Of a stretch of DNA of 31,947 nt, positions 1 to 10,076 are shown piece by piece. A program made the position numbers and the translations under genes. The notes beneath the pieces were generated by a model. It was not told the DNA's origin, ran no database searches, and saw nothing but the letters and a program-made list of their open reading frames with translations. The DNA comes from Seison nebaliae (lineage: Eukaryota > Rotifera > Pararotatoria > Seisonacea > Seisonidae). Numbering within the stretch: the stretch's first letter is position 1; each line of letters starts with the position of its first letter. The stretch spans positions 1-31,947 of the forward strand of contig JALJEE010000061.1 of the NCBI GenBank assembly GCA_023231475.1, written 5' to 3'.

Positions 1-144
1 TGGTCCCATAAAGTCAATCATAATCATGATAATAATTCACAACTACGAATAGAGAATCTTAAAGAATTATCAGAGATGAGAACTGGAGCATTAAGCAATA
101 ACAATGAACTTACAAATTCGGAAAATCGTCGATTAAGCTCCTAA
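1..144 (+). CDS. C-terminal end of an unknown protein (5' cut by window edge)
   Basis: A reading frame is open from base 1 to a TAA at 142-144, giving 47 residues rich in Ser, Asn, Glu and Arg. The other two frames close earlier. An open frame of this length is uncommon in DNA this AT-rich, so a protein tail is plausible. The composition suggests a polar, disordered C terminus. No family is recognised, and the rest of the gene lies outside the window. It could also be a chance open frame. Confidence 0.35.
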   Translation, partial: WSHKVNHNHDNNSQLRIENLKELSEMRTGALSNNNELTNSENRRLSS

Positions 145-155
145 CAGCGAAACAT

Positions 156-171
156 TCGTCGATATCGACGA
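156..171. repeat. Perfect 16-bp palindrome
   Basis: TCGTCGATATCGACGA is its own reverse complement over all 16 bases. It lies 12 bases after the stop at 142-144 and about 75 bases before the repeat block at 247. Its role is unknown; it may be a dimeric protein-binding site or chance. Confidence 0.5.
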
Positions 172-245
172 GAAAACCGAGCAAAAGAAGTATGCAAGTT
201 ATGTATACTTATTATTTTTCCAGTTCAATTTTCATTATGTTTTGA

Positions 246-436
246 GGTTGAGAACTGGTCTTTTTTTCTCAAAAGGTTGAGAACTGTCCGAAATTGAGGA
301 AAAGAGTTGAGAACTGTCCGAAAAGTAATAAGAAGGTTGAGAACTGTCCGAAAAATAAAAAATAAAGTTGAGAACTGTCTGGGAAGAACGAAAAAAGGGT
401 TGAGAACTGTCCTATTTTTGGGTTGAGAACTGCCCT
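246..436 (+). repeat. Seven-copy array of a conserved GTTGAGAACTG core spaced about 30 bp
   Basis: Copies of GTTGAGAACTGTCCG or close variants begin at 247, 276, 307, 337, 367, 399 and 422. Start-to-start distances are 29, 31, 30, 30, 32 and 23. The core (GTTGAGAACTG) is the same in all seven copies, while the A-rich bases between copies differ in sequence and length. A weaker half-copy (TGAGAACTGG) lies near 78 and a possible decayed copy (GATCTGTCCCCC) near 460. A simple tandem duplication would keep the spacers as similar as the cores. This looks like a set of protein-binding sites or transposon subterminal repeats, but the function is unknown. Confidence 0.8.
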
Positions 437-444
437 CTACAAAA

Positions 445-1092
445 TTTTTATATTAGATTACGATCTGTCCCCCAATCTATCACGGATATCATTTTAATTA
501 CTTTTTGCGTTAACATAATACTGACAACTCTTCTTCAAACTATAAAGATTTCTCTTTTCTCTTTTTGTGTGAATTTGTCTTTATCCCGACGGGAATTTCA
601 ATAAAAATCAATCATACTGATATTGCAAAATGCTTCATTTTGTGAGAATGAAGAAATGGTTTGACAATTGTGAAAATTTCTCTGCAAAGATTGCAATTCT
701 TATCTTTACTTATCTATCCATTTTTTCAAGCCATAAAAAACATTTTACTTACTCTAAAACTTTAAAGTTAAAACTTTTAATTCTTCCCACTTTTGTAAAA
801 AGGAAGGAAAAGATAAATTAATTTTTTTCATTGAATGTCACTACAGAAGAACTTTAAAATTTATTAAAATATCCCGAACATACAACCATTGTACAATTAG
901 TTGATGTTATGATGGGATTATTTATTATTTCAAAGTGGTTAAGTTTGTTGTCAATGAATTTTATTTAGAACGAGAATTTTAAAAGAGATTAAAGAAGAGA
1001 AATTAACTCAGAATTAATGGAAAGTGAAAGATGAGGGGAAAGAAAATCGAAATAAATTGAATAAATCACATATACATCAAATATAGGCATCA
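445..1092. other. Intergenic, no supported gene
   Basis: AT-rich sequence. A 63-codon frame at 630-821 (plus) is short, low in complexity and lacks splice-linked neighbours, so I do not call it. Confidence 0.5.
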
Positions 1093-1353
1093 TCAAATTT
1101 CAGAGATTCTCTTATGATCGATCACTTCCAGTTGCCACTTTATCAATTTGAGCAAATTGGAAAGAATATTCATCTGAAATTTTCCATTTCTTCGACCATG
1201 AATATGAATCTCCTCAATTGTCCATGAACATCTACTGATATACCAATTGACTATAGAAGAAGAAACATCAGATCTCCAATTGCTAGAGATTGTCACGTTT
1301 GTATCCTTCTTTCTTCTAAGGAAATCAATGGAATCTTTGTTTTGAAATTCCAT
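1093..1353 (-). CDS. Hypothetical short ORF, doubtful
   Basis: A minus-strand frame starting at the ATG at 1353-1351 runs to a stop at 1093 and encodes 86 residues, with several Trp and Cys, one SNWRS segment and a basic C terminus. It has more balanced composition than the low-complexity frames around it. No signal peptide, membrane span or family match is seen. It could be a real small gene, an exon of a longer gene, or a fragment of a mobile element. Confidence 0.25.
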   Translation of the reverse strand: MEFQNKDSIDFLRRKKDTNVTISSNWRSDVSSSIVNWYISRCSWTIEEIHIHGRRNGKFQMNILSNLLKLIKWQLEVIDHKRISEI

Positions 1354-1386
1354 TGTATCCTCTCGAAATTTTCTTCTTTTATCCAA

Positions 1387-2274
1387 ACATATTATTCAAA
1401 TTGTAATAATTTTTTAAAGCGCATAAACATATATGATTTTTGAAAAACGACATTTTCTTTTTAAAAGTGGAATATTATTTGCGCTTAAGTCGATAAAAAC
1501 GTTAACGCGCATTTTTTGAAAATTGAAAAGAATTTTCTGTTTTATTCTTTCTTGTATATAATTATCTATCTCGTCCTTTATATTTATGATACGTTAGATG
1601 AATATATTTGTTCGGAATTAGAACAAATGAAATACCTATTTGAATGAATTAATTCATTCTAGACTACTTAAACAGTTAAATTAGTTTAAGTTAGAAGAAA
1701 GACACGGGAAGAAAATTGGCAAGATCAGCACCCGTTGGTAATTTGGATCAACCGATCCTGCCAAATGCGTCTGGAATGAGACGAGTGGAACAGTTAAATA
1801 TTATTCGAGACATATACTATGGAATATGTTGATGTTATTGTCAGAAAATATACGAATTATTTAATGAATTATCCACTTTGGAGTTCATTAAGCAATCTTC
1901 TTGACACTCAATTACCAAAAAAACGATTTATTCTTAAGCAATAATAATAGTTTTTTTGCCACTATTACTCAATTAATTATCCTCTTTCACTTGAGGATGC
2001 GCTATTGTTGACGTCAAACTTCAACATTTCCTCCTATGTTCCTGATTCTCTCAAAAATTACATAGAAACAGGCAGGAGTAACTCTTTAATTAATATTCTT
2101 TTAATAACTCTTTTAAGGATTTATCTTTATTTCTTTATAAATTACCCCGCGGGGATTTGGTCTAATAATAAAAAAAAAAAATTTTAATTATTTTAAACTG
2201 TTTTAATTTTATTACGTATGAACGATGATATTTACATGTTTACATTTATTCATATTTATCATTTTAACAAATAA
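1387..2274. other. Intergenic with one imperfect hairpin
   Basis: AT-rich DNA without a convincing gene. A locally more GC-rich patch at 1716-1764 forms an imperfect hairpin: TTGGCAAGATCAG (1716-1728) pairs at 11 of 13 positions with CCGATCCTGCCAA (1752-1764) across a 23-base loop. A 60-codon frame at 2005-2187 starts at a TTG and is low complexity, so it is not called. Confidence 0.45.
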
Positions 2275-2607
2275 TTAACAATAAAATAGAATGTCATTGA
2301 TATAATCAACTAATAATTGATGTGAATCTTCGTTTAGTTTGCTGACTAAACTAAGACAGATATCGTCATACCCATGAGCCTTCTTAACATTCAAACCACT
2401 TAAAGCATTACGTAATTCATTCATCGTTATATCACCTCGAGCACACCCCTCTCATTCAATTTCTACAACTCGATCAACTTTATTCATTGTGAATTCGAAC
2501 AAGATCGTGAATTCATTGATGTCAATTTTTGAATTAACGTTATCTTTATTTCTCAATAAGGACCAGAAATTTGCAGAATTTCCACCATTCAAAACATCGA
2601 CATATTT
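2275..2607 (-). pseudogene. Decayed LINE (non-LTR retrotransposon) reverse-transcriptase fragment
   Basis: The minus strand holds 110 codons in one frame, ended by TAA at 2277-2275 and broken by one internal TGA at 2454-2452. The translation matches the region just before and into the reverse transcriptase of LINE elements: an FWSLLRNK-like segment, a Phe-rich linker, an ITMNELRNALSGL stretch (the 'I..EL..al..L' pattern) and KKAHGYDDI, which corresponds to the usual KAPGPDGI-type motif. The catalytic FADD-type motif is not present, so this is a truncated and inactive relic. The family assignment comes from these motifs only. Confidence 0.65.
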
Positions 2608-3086
2608 CCTTTAATTTACATAGAATTAATTATGTTATTTTTTCTTTTAATTTTTTTTAGTCTGGAAAAGAAATATTATAGTCATAAAAAATAAGGAAAT
2701 CTTTAAAATGAGAAAGAAAGTTGTCCTTAAAATTCTTGATAACTTGATAGGTGTGAAAGCAATACGACTTCGAATTCGACTTTATTTTTTATTATCGCTT
2801 TAAGTTTCGTCATCTTCCACAAGAATGGGACAAAAAAGGTTTGACATGAATATTTCATTTAAATAAAAATTATTGTTTCTCATGTAATTTGTATATTATG
2901 TTATTATTATTATTATTATGTTATATTATGTATTCATAATGTAATAAAATTAAAAGTGAAATTTTGATATGATACATTTTAATTCATGAAATAATATATA
3001 ATTGGTAATAAATGACTTAATATCGATGTAATAAATAAGAAAAATGAATAAAAAGTAAATTAAAAGAAATAGAAAAATTAATCGAT
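2608..3086. other. Intergenic, no gene seen
   Basis: AT-rich spacer between the LINE relic and the 3' end of the growth-factor gene. It contains a short TTA microsatellite near 2901-2920 and several A/T homopolymer runs. Confidence 0.5.
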
Positions 3087-4009
3087 TTACTTATCATTTC
3101 GATATCTGTGGCGACCTCTAAAACGTCCCCGCACATAATTTGAATATAATTCACATCTAAATTAGTATTAATAGACTAGATTAGAAACATAGAAAATTTA
3201 ATAATTGTCTAACCTACATTTAAAATTATTCCATCTTTCATTATCTTTACACACTTTCATTGAGAAACATTCACAGCGACAAGTGTTCGGATTTAACTTT
3301 TTCAGTTTTGGATTACATTCCACTTGCCTAGGACATTCGCAACGACAACTATTCTTCACGAATATCTTTCAGAATAAATATTAAACGTGAAAGAAAATTT
3401 TGAGAGATAACTTGGTTGGGATAACAATCTTTCAACGATATCGGACACTTACACGAACATGCCGTATGATTTTTCATCATTATATCCATTTCCCCATCAT
3501 ATTTCAAGCTATTATGATCGTCAGATTTTAAAATAATAATCTGATGGTCATATAAATTATAAAATGAATAATGAAAAATAAGTAACTGGACTAAAATTAA
3601 TTTCTTGTTCAACTGAAGGTACACATTTGAAACCGGCAATGCAACATCCGCCACATCGATGTATTTCTATACAAACAGGCCAGAACACTCGATCCATTTT
3701 ATCACCTTCCAATGGAACACTCTCACATAATTGTCTTGGAGTACAACCACCAACTACCGGTTTCACTTTATCTGAGTTATTCTCTGAGAATATAGCCATT
3801 CTACTGTTCGTTGGAATTTGTTGTCGTACTTTAACCTCTATTTCAATCAGAATCCATAGAAAATTTAATAAAAATGAACAGTAACTTGTTTGGTTTTCTA
3901 ATTCATCTATAGACTTAATGTTATATAACTGATGTAAAACGTCGATATTCGATCGTAAGAAAACACATTGAATGGTTATGGTGAGAATGGTCAAAAATAA
4001 AAAATTCAT
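3087..4009 (-). CDS. Secreted PDGF/VEGF-family growth factor with C-terminal CxC repeats
   Basis: Five minus-strand exons (4009-3886, 3837-3587, 3540-3412, 3365-3214, 3156-3087) join in frame into about 241 residues. The N terminus, MNFLFLTILTITIQCVF, is a signal peptide. The central region has the PDGF/VEGF cystine-knot signature: a CTPRQ start, PVC, then EIHRCGGCC, then KCVP. After it come cysteine units CSCKC-x6-C, CRCEC-x5-C, CRCEC-x5-C and CRCE, like the tails of VEGF-C/D and insect PVFs, then a strongly Arg-rich end (RGRFRGRHRYRNDK) that may bind heparan sulphate or matrix. An extra Cys lies in RQLCESV, where the family usually has another residue. The four introns are 48, 46, 46 and 57 nt, all starting GTT. 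It would act as a disulphide-linked dimer on a PVR/VEGFR-type receptor tyrosine kinase. Homology is clear; the exact exon ends are inferred from frame and splice signals. Confidence 0.85.
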
Positions 4010-4741
4010 CGAAATCTTACCTTTCTAAAAGAATAACACTTGAATGATGTTAAGAGTATTTAACTAGATCTTATCATCTAATTTATTCAATTCTATGATA
4101 ATGTGGGTGTCTTCTACTTTTAAATAAAGATAATTTTATGACAAACAACTCGATGAAGAATTGCATAATGATGTATTAATAAGACCTTTGGACACACTTC
4201 TTCAAAATGCTCTTTTATTTAGGTGGGGATTGTCGGAATACTTACTTCCTCCATCAACGTTTTTCAACATTCTCATCTAAACAAAAACTTATCAATCAAT
4301 TCAATTAATATGAAACGATGTTTCATTAAGTGAAATTAATTATTTTACTACTAATAAAAACAAATTATATTTTTCAACCTAATAAAATTTCATGCTGAAA
4401 ATAATATAAAGTAAGTATAATTATTTACATTGTTCATCAAATTTCTCGACTGACAATTGAAAATCATAATAAATGAGTGTAAAATTATAAGAAATAAGTT
4501 TTGAATTATATTTTAATTGTTAAAATCCATTTACCAATATTTTATAATTCTATAGACAATATATATATATATATATATAAATTATTGTACATTGTGGATT
4601 AGGTATTGAAGATAGTTTATTTAACATAATAATAGTGTTCAAATGATTTATAAATGTTGGTTCTTGATGAATCGATTACCTTCAGAATGCTTTCCTCTAA
4701 TTTTCGCTTTTGTTTTACCGATTTTCGTCATTTGAGCTAAT
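4010..4741. other. Intergenic, upstream of the growth-factor gene
   Basis: Contains an (AT)n microsatellite at about 4559-4578. On the minus strand a strong donor-like GTAAGTATT near 4246 and an acceptor-like TTCTTTTAG just upstream of the growth-factor ATG could mark a spliced 5' UTR. A minus-strand run of about 27 codons near 4640-4720 (starting MTKIGKTKAKIRGK) is too short to call. Confidence 0.4.
4559..4578. repeat. (AT)n dinucleotide microsatellite
   Basis: About ten uninterrupted AT units. Confidence 0.85.
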
Positions 4742-5637
4742 TTAAGAACTGCTAGATAAATGTTGGTGGATTATAAAATAACTTGTTTTCTGATTTGCTA
4801 GATCAATGCTCTTGAAAGTTATAAGAAAAAGAAGATGATACGAACATATAATAAACATAAAGAAAAAACATAACAGATATAATAAAACATAAAGATACGA
4901 ACATTGCTATTTGAAATTTTTTGCATGATTTTATCTGCTTTTGAACGTTCGTCCTCCGTTACCGGTGTATAGTTCAGGATTGTGAGTGTCGGTAGAAAAT
5001 TAACAATTCTATTTCTGTTATTCGTATCATATTGGAGACGATTGAAGAGAGAGTAAATAATTAAACCGAAATGAACATGTTTTACTGAAAATCGAATGAA
5101 TTCGACATCCAAATGGATTCTCTACAAGTGACAGAGATAATAGATTACTAAAATTCGATTTTAAATGTTCCAATAAATCCATTAAATCATTCGAATTTAA
5201 CTATAATTGAATTATATAGAAAATTAATATAGATCAATTCGATTAATAACCGCATTATGGTCGAGATATAATTGTTCAAGATTCGGCCAAATTTTACTGA
5301 TAATCCTAATTTGATTATGATTCGCATTGATACTCTTCAGATTAATTAATAGATGGAAATCATCGATATACCTTAAAATATTGAAATTTTTAAATATCAG
5401 AAAGATTTTGTGTACGAACGACAATTTAGCATAAGATATATCCAATTGAGTAATCTTCTCCAAATTTATATCTCCTCTTAAAAACGACGACCATGTCACT
5501 AATAAATTTTCCTTCTCAATCTCTTCAATTTCATTTTGATTATTCTCATCTTCATTCAAATGACGATAATAATATAATGTTTTCTCGTTATCGAAACAGA
5601 ATGTCAACTTATCTACCATATTTCCTCGATTAATCAT
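4742..5637 (-). CDS. Leucine-rich-repeat protein, resembling the LRR part of tubulin cofactor E/TBCEL
   Basis: Exons 5637-5251, 5200-5067, 5014-4903 and, less surely, 4810-4742 join in frame into about 233 residues. The N-terminal third is acidic (NEDENNQNEIEEIEKE). LRR units follow: ITQLDISYAKL, LKSINANHNQI, LEQLYLDHNAL and NLLSLSLVENPF. An LRR-cap-like end, NFLPTLTILNYTPVTEDER, resembles the end of the LRR block in TBCE/TBCEL-type tubulin chaperones. No CAP-Gly or ubiquitin-like domain is seen, so the name is only a resemblance; a dynein-associated or other LRR protein is also possible. The first two introns are 50 and 52 nt. The last, 92 nt, is chosen because it gives a short in-frame end; without it the frame stops at 4819 after a membrane-like run that looks intronic. 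Confidence 0.6.
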
Positions 5638-5755
5638 AAAGACCGAAATTATATTTAAATAATCTTCAATTGAAATTAAAGAAAATATTTGAGTATTATT
5701 TACTTTATTTATGAGGAGAATTGTTAGTAAACAGAAGAAATTAAATAAGACGATC

Positions 5756-7250
5756 TCATTTAAACCATAAACGGAAGAAGGATTTTATTAAGGAATTTGA
5801 GGAAATCGTATAACAAGATTGGGTATCATTATGAAGATTAAAACTTAAATTTTCGTCATCAAATACGTGATAGAATCCTAATCTCTTTCCATTTCGCGTG
5901 ATAGTTGTCGATTGATGAGAATAATTGAAAAAATCTTCAAAATTGATTTTCACCAATAATTTCCCGAAAGATTTCAATCGTTTTCGTTCGGTGATATCGC
6001 TGCCAATTGATTGACAAATTAAATTGTTGGAATGGACAAGTGGTAAATGGAATTTTATTTCTTTATTATACAATGTACCAATATATGCAGATGAATGTTG
6101 ATGAGAATGTTTTTCAATGTTCTCATATTCGTTCGACAATTTCAACAGATTATCATAACAATTCGTCAATTGTCCATTTAATGTCGAACCGAATTGTGTA
6201 CTAATGGAAATAAGTGAATTGGTGAAATGAAAAGAAATTCTCTTCAATTGTTGATTGTCGAAGAGGTATTTTCTGAGATTTCTGATAATTTCCTTCGTCT
6301 CTTTTCGTTTCAAATAGATATAAGGTTCAAATGAAATACATTTATTGGACGCAAATCTTCTGGAATTGAGAGCATTCTCAATAAATTGAGTATACGATTG
6401 ATTATTCTCTTTTGTAGGTAAAATGAAATTATTGATTTGATGAAATATGAAATATTTACATTTGAATTTCCATTCGTTAATACAAATCTGACGGAAAAGA
6501 ATGTCCGTCAGATTGTGGAAATGGAGAGTTGGAATAAAACTGATATGAATCTTCATTTTCGAGAGATTTACTTCATCTCCAAGAATTCGGAGGAAATGTT
6601 GTAATTCTCTAATTTGATTATGACGTTCCATAAGAAATTGGAGAATGATACAATTCAAATTAAATTGACGATAATAATCTATGAAAGTTATCAAGTTTTG
6701 AATATCCACCATATGATTGATGTAGATGGGTGAAGAACAATAACAAGTATCATATTGGTAAATCGTTTTTTCTCCATAATATGTCGTCTCAATATCGCTG
6801 GTTAAATGTTTGTTTAGAAAATGGGAAAAGAATTTTTTAATATTTTTATTAAATATGATTTCGATGTGAAGAAACTCAAAATTATTCGTTTGACCAATAA
6901 ACCATTGATTTATTCTCAAATTATTCCATTTCTGTTCATCAATTCGTTTCCGTGTAAAATTAATGAAATCGAAAGAAGAATTTCTTTCAATTCGAATTAT
7001 AGTTTTGTACAAACACAATGAATGACTAAAAGTGATACAATGGATATTCGGTTTGATGATATGGAAATCTTTCGCATGATTGGAAATTGATTGGGAACTA
7101 TCATTTCGATGAGATGAACGACGGAATAGATGATAGATTAATGGAATGACGATAATTGAAATGAAAATTATTTGTTTCTTTTTATCTGATAAAAAATATG
7201 TTTTTTTAATTTGAAATATTTTAAAATTCAACTCACCAACTTTTCATCAT
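5756..7250 (-). CDS. GT92 (DUF23)-like type II membrane protein with a degenerate catalytic motif
   Basis: A 10-base first exon (7250-7241) and a long second exon (7185-5756) give 479 residues; the 55-nt intron starts GTTGGT. The long frame on its own would need a TTG start, which supports the spliced ATG. A short basic N terminus and one span (about residues 9-24) predict a type II Golgi-like protein. From about residue 150, the CSSPIYINH segment, an 'LITFIDYYRQFNLNCIIL' stretch and a Trp-Lys-Phe segment leading to FILP follow the layout of glycosyltransferase family 92. Where active members carry an Asp-x-Asp-Glu-type motif, this protein reads F-H-Q-I-N-N-F (about residues 251-257), so both acidic positions are lost. 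It may be a pseudoenzyme or a diverged transferase. It is divergent from GOT1, whose ATG lies about 530 bp away. The family call is moderate because overall conservation is low. Confidence 0.5.
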
Positions 7251-7782
7251 TCCTTCATATTTTTTGATTGAGATTGATAATTGATGTTTAAAAAGGATAA
7301 TTAACTATAAAAAATTTTGAAAAACTAAGTGAAGTTGATTTGACAACTAAAAACATTTGATTGTGATAAGAAGAAGAATAATGAATAATGAAGTGTTCTC
7401 CACAGATGTTTTACAGTTTCTCCTCATCCCTACTAATTATACTACGAGTTTAGTTCTTTGACTTTTCCTCATGTTCCCTACAGACAATATATTTTCCCTA
7501 TATTCAAGTTCGTTTGAAGTGTCAAGTTGGTTAATTTTAATTTAATTTTAATAAATATATTAATTTGATGGAAATTAAAAAGAAATGATGGGTTTATCCA
7601 TCTAATTAGGTTAAATGAATGAGACACTAAATAGGATGAAATGAAAGGAAAAAAATTAATTAATTATCATACGTCAAACAGGAGACGAATGTCATCATCA
7701 AAATCTTAGCCACAATATTCAATTTTTAGAAGAACTCTCTCACATAACGTGGCGGTGGAAACGATAGTGAAAAAAATCAAAA
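7251..7782. other. Divergent promoter region between the GT92-like gene and GOT1
   Basis: AT-rich spacer that must hold the promoters of both flanking genes. No distinct repeat or further exon is recognised. Confidence 0.4.
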
Positions 7783-8337
7783 ATGCTTTACATGAATGAT
7801 TCGCAAAGTTAAATCTTCGTCGATGTGCAACTTCATAAATTTGTTTTCTTTGAAGAAATTGGATTGGGAATGTTGACGATGGGAGTGTTGTTGACATTCC
7901 TTGGAATAATTATGTTCTTCGATCGAAAAGTACTTGCTCTCTCAAATGTTAATTAGATAATCATTTTCATTATTATCATTCTCTTTTTGTTCTTTTTTCT
8001 CGAATCTCTTATGATTTTGTGATGGAATGGATAGATTTTATTCAATTTTGGACTTGTCTTGTTCATTGGATTGAGATCGACCTCCAAATTTTTTTTTGAT
8101 ACCAAAAAATGGAGGGGATCCTTAATATATTTTTGTGGTATTGCTATCCTTCTTTATGGATATCCATTAATCGGATTATTAGTTGAAATTTATGGATTCT
8201 GGAGGATATTCCGTTCATCAATTCCAAAAGCTTTAAACTTTCTCCGAAGTTTACCTGTCATCGGCTACGCATTCTATCTACCTGGTATTGGTAAAATTGC
8301 TGACTACCTCTCCGATCAATCATCTTCAATGGCATAA
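7783..8337 (+). CDS. GOT1: GOT1-type Golgi transport membrane protein
   Basis: Three exons (7783-7807, 7856-7947, 8035-8337) give 139 residues, the family's usual size (about 138). The protein reads NDSQKIGLGM, then a hydrophobic span, FFDRKVLALSN, a second span, SKFFFDTKKWRG, then paired spans through GYPLIGLLVEIYGFW and RSLPVIGYAF to LPGIGKIAD. These match GOT1/GOT1B block by block, including the QKIG start, the FFD turn and the PLIG.xxEIYGF motif. GOT1 is a four-span protein of early Golgi/ER vesicles needed for ER-Golgi transport and fusion. The introns are 48 and 87 nt and both start GTT; the first splits the Lys codon of QKIG, which independently proves it. An internal ATG at 7792 would shorten the protein by three residues. 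The track-visible long frame at 8059-8337 alone would miss the N-terminal third. Confidence 0.92.
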
Positions 8338-8593
8338 TTGAGAGTCGAGAACAAATCATAATCTCAAAATTATATCGACTTCAAACTCCCAAAATATTAT
8401 CAGTTAAATTTTTTTAATAATTATTTATTTGTTATAATTCCTCTTTAATTTCCACATAAAATATATAAATTGTAAAAAAAAAGTTCTCATTCTCTTATCA
8501 ATATTATTCAAAATTATTCTTCAATTTCATTAACAATTTAATTTAAACGCAAATTTTCGATCACTAAAAAATCGAAGTGACACATAAGAAATT

Positions 8594-9796
8594 TTAAGAG
8601 TTTATTGGAAATAATATCTGTCTCAATTTCATTTCATTTTTATCAGTTTGAATTCCTTGATCTGTTTGACGCTTATGAATATACTTCCTACTAATCTTGT
8701 CTTTCGAACACAATTTCTTCTCGTCCAAATGAACATATGGTAATGGGAGTATGGTCCTAGGAATACTACTGATCGATTTCGTCTTAAATAAATGTCCCAT
8801 TTTCTTACATTTTATAGTTTTATATCTGAATTTCGGACTTTTCCATATAGAACAATTCCCTATTGGATTAGTGAGAGTTGTATAACTCTTGCCGATATAC
8901 GACGAGGATGATGTGGTTAATTGTCCATAATTATTCTTTATCGTATCGTCAATTGAATTGAATTGTTGGAGAGTTGTAAATCCTTCCGATAATGTTTCCT
9001 CAATCTCCACATCATCAGTGTAATCAGAGAAGATGATATTGGGACTACGAATAGCGAGACAGTCGAGAGTATTTAAAAATTCTTCCGAATATTTCACACT
9101 AATATGGAAATGATGATCATTATGATTCGTTTCTAATAAACTGTCACTCTCATCATAATCAGTAAATGTATTCGGAATAAATCTTTCAATTTGTTTATCT
9201 TCAATTCCTACTGCCGAACCGGTATAATTTAAATGATTAACATTCGCTAGAGAGAAATTCGTTGAAACATCTGACAATGAAGAAACATATTGAGATGTTG
9301 GATAAGTGAACAACATTTGAGAATCAATGGCGGTGGAAAACATTAAATTTTTTTTCCAATTAATTTCATGTAATGAATTACTGATAGCTCTCAATTTACT
9401 TAAAGTCGATGACTTCTCGATAGTTGTTAGACATGTCAACGGACTTAACACGTTTTTAAAAGTTTCCACATAATTTTCACTTTCAAAAATTTCTTCGATT
9501 TCTCCCATTTTCATCGGGAGACAATCTGTCTGTGTCAATACTGAGTTGACAAATACTTGCGATTCCATATTCGATTCATGATCACTAATTGTCAATTGGA
9601 AATCGTTCAATTCCGATATATCATTATCTCCATCATCACTACTCTTCTCGTCATCTGGTTCACTTTGATCGGCGAATAATGGATCGGTAGGATTCTGTAA
9701 ATAATATTCGAGCCATTCCTCCGAGGTAAAACCTTGGAATCCATTCCACACCTCCCAATCTTCGATGTTAGTACTCGGGGTCAAAGGCGAACTCAT
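8594..9796 (-). CDS. Acidic Ser/Thr-rich protein of unknown function
   Basis: A single uninterrupted minus-strand frame of 400 residues from the ATG at 9796. The N terminus (WEVWNGFQGFTSEEWLEYYLQ) is Trp/Tyr-rich, followed by an acidic run (PDDEKSSDDGDNDISE) and long Ser/Thr/Asp-rich stretches. The last 80 residues are basic, with several Lys-rich clusters and a final KRQTDQGIQTD segment. No signal peptide, membrane span or known domain is seen. The length and balanced composition make it a real gene. The acidic and aromatic N half with a basic C end would suit a nuclear or regulatory disordered protein, but that is only inference. It ends 257 bases from the GOT1 stop, tail to tail. Confidence 0.7.
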   Translation of the reverse strand: MSSPLTPSTNIEDWEVWNGFQGFTSEEWLEYYLQNPTDPLFADQSEPDDEKSSDDGDNDISELNDFQLTISDHESNMESQVFVNSVLTQTDCLPMKMGEIEEIFESENYVETFKNVLSPLTCLTTIEKSSTLSKLRAISNSLHEINWKKNLMFSTAIDSQMLFTYPTSQYVSSLSDVSTNFSLANVNHLNYTGSAVGIEDKQIERFIPNTFTDYDESDSLLETNHNDHHFHISVKYSEEFLNTLDCLAIRSPNIIFSDYTDDVEIEETLSEGFTTLQQFNSIDDTIKNNYGQLTTSSSSYIGKSYTTLTNPIGNCSIWKSPKFRYKTIKCKKMGHLFKTKSISSIPRTILPLPYVHLDEKKLCSKDKISRKYIHKRQTDQGIQTDKNEMKLRQILFPINS

Positions 9797-10076
9797 CCAC
9801 AAAGGACAAAATAAGAAATTGAAATAAAATTTTAGTTAAAACAACGAAAAAGAAGTATTATATATTGACTTCAATTCTTTAGTTTTATTAAATCATAAAA
9901 TTCTTTTAACAGCAAATTCGAATGATTCCCCCCACTCACAATAGATGTACAAGACGAAAAGAACTTGAAATATTTTCTTGAAAAATTATTTCATCGAATT
10001 TCATTTTTCAATTTTTTTATTCTCAATTTTCAATTCGAATCGATCGTTTTTCAATTGGAATGTCAATTGTGTTCGA

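Noticed and set aside
246-436. CRISPR array
   Set aside because: The repeat-spacer look is superficial: the core is short, spacing drifts from 23 to 32, and the surrounding genes are eukaryotic with spliceosomal introns.
630-821. 63-codon plus-strand ORF
   Set aside because: Low-complexity Lys/Phe/Ile composition, no splice-linked partner and no domain; fits chance in AT-rich DNA.
2005-2187. 60-codon plus-strand ORF
   Set aside because: Begins at TTG and ends in a Lys run from poly-A; no support as a gene.
3541-4009. Unspliced 150-residue form of the growth factor
   Set aside because: The frame runs through two introns; splicing restores the cystine-knot continuation and the CxC tail.
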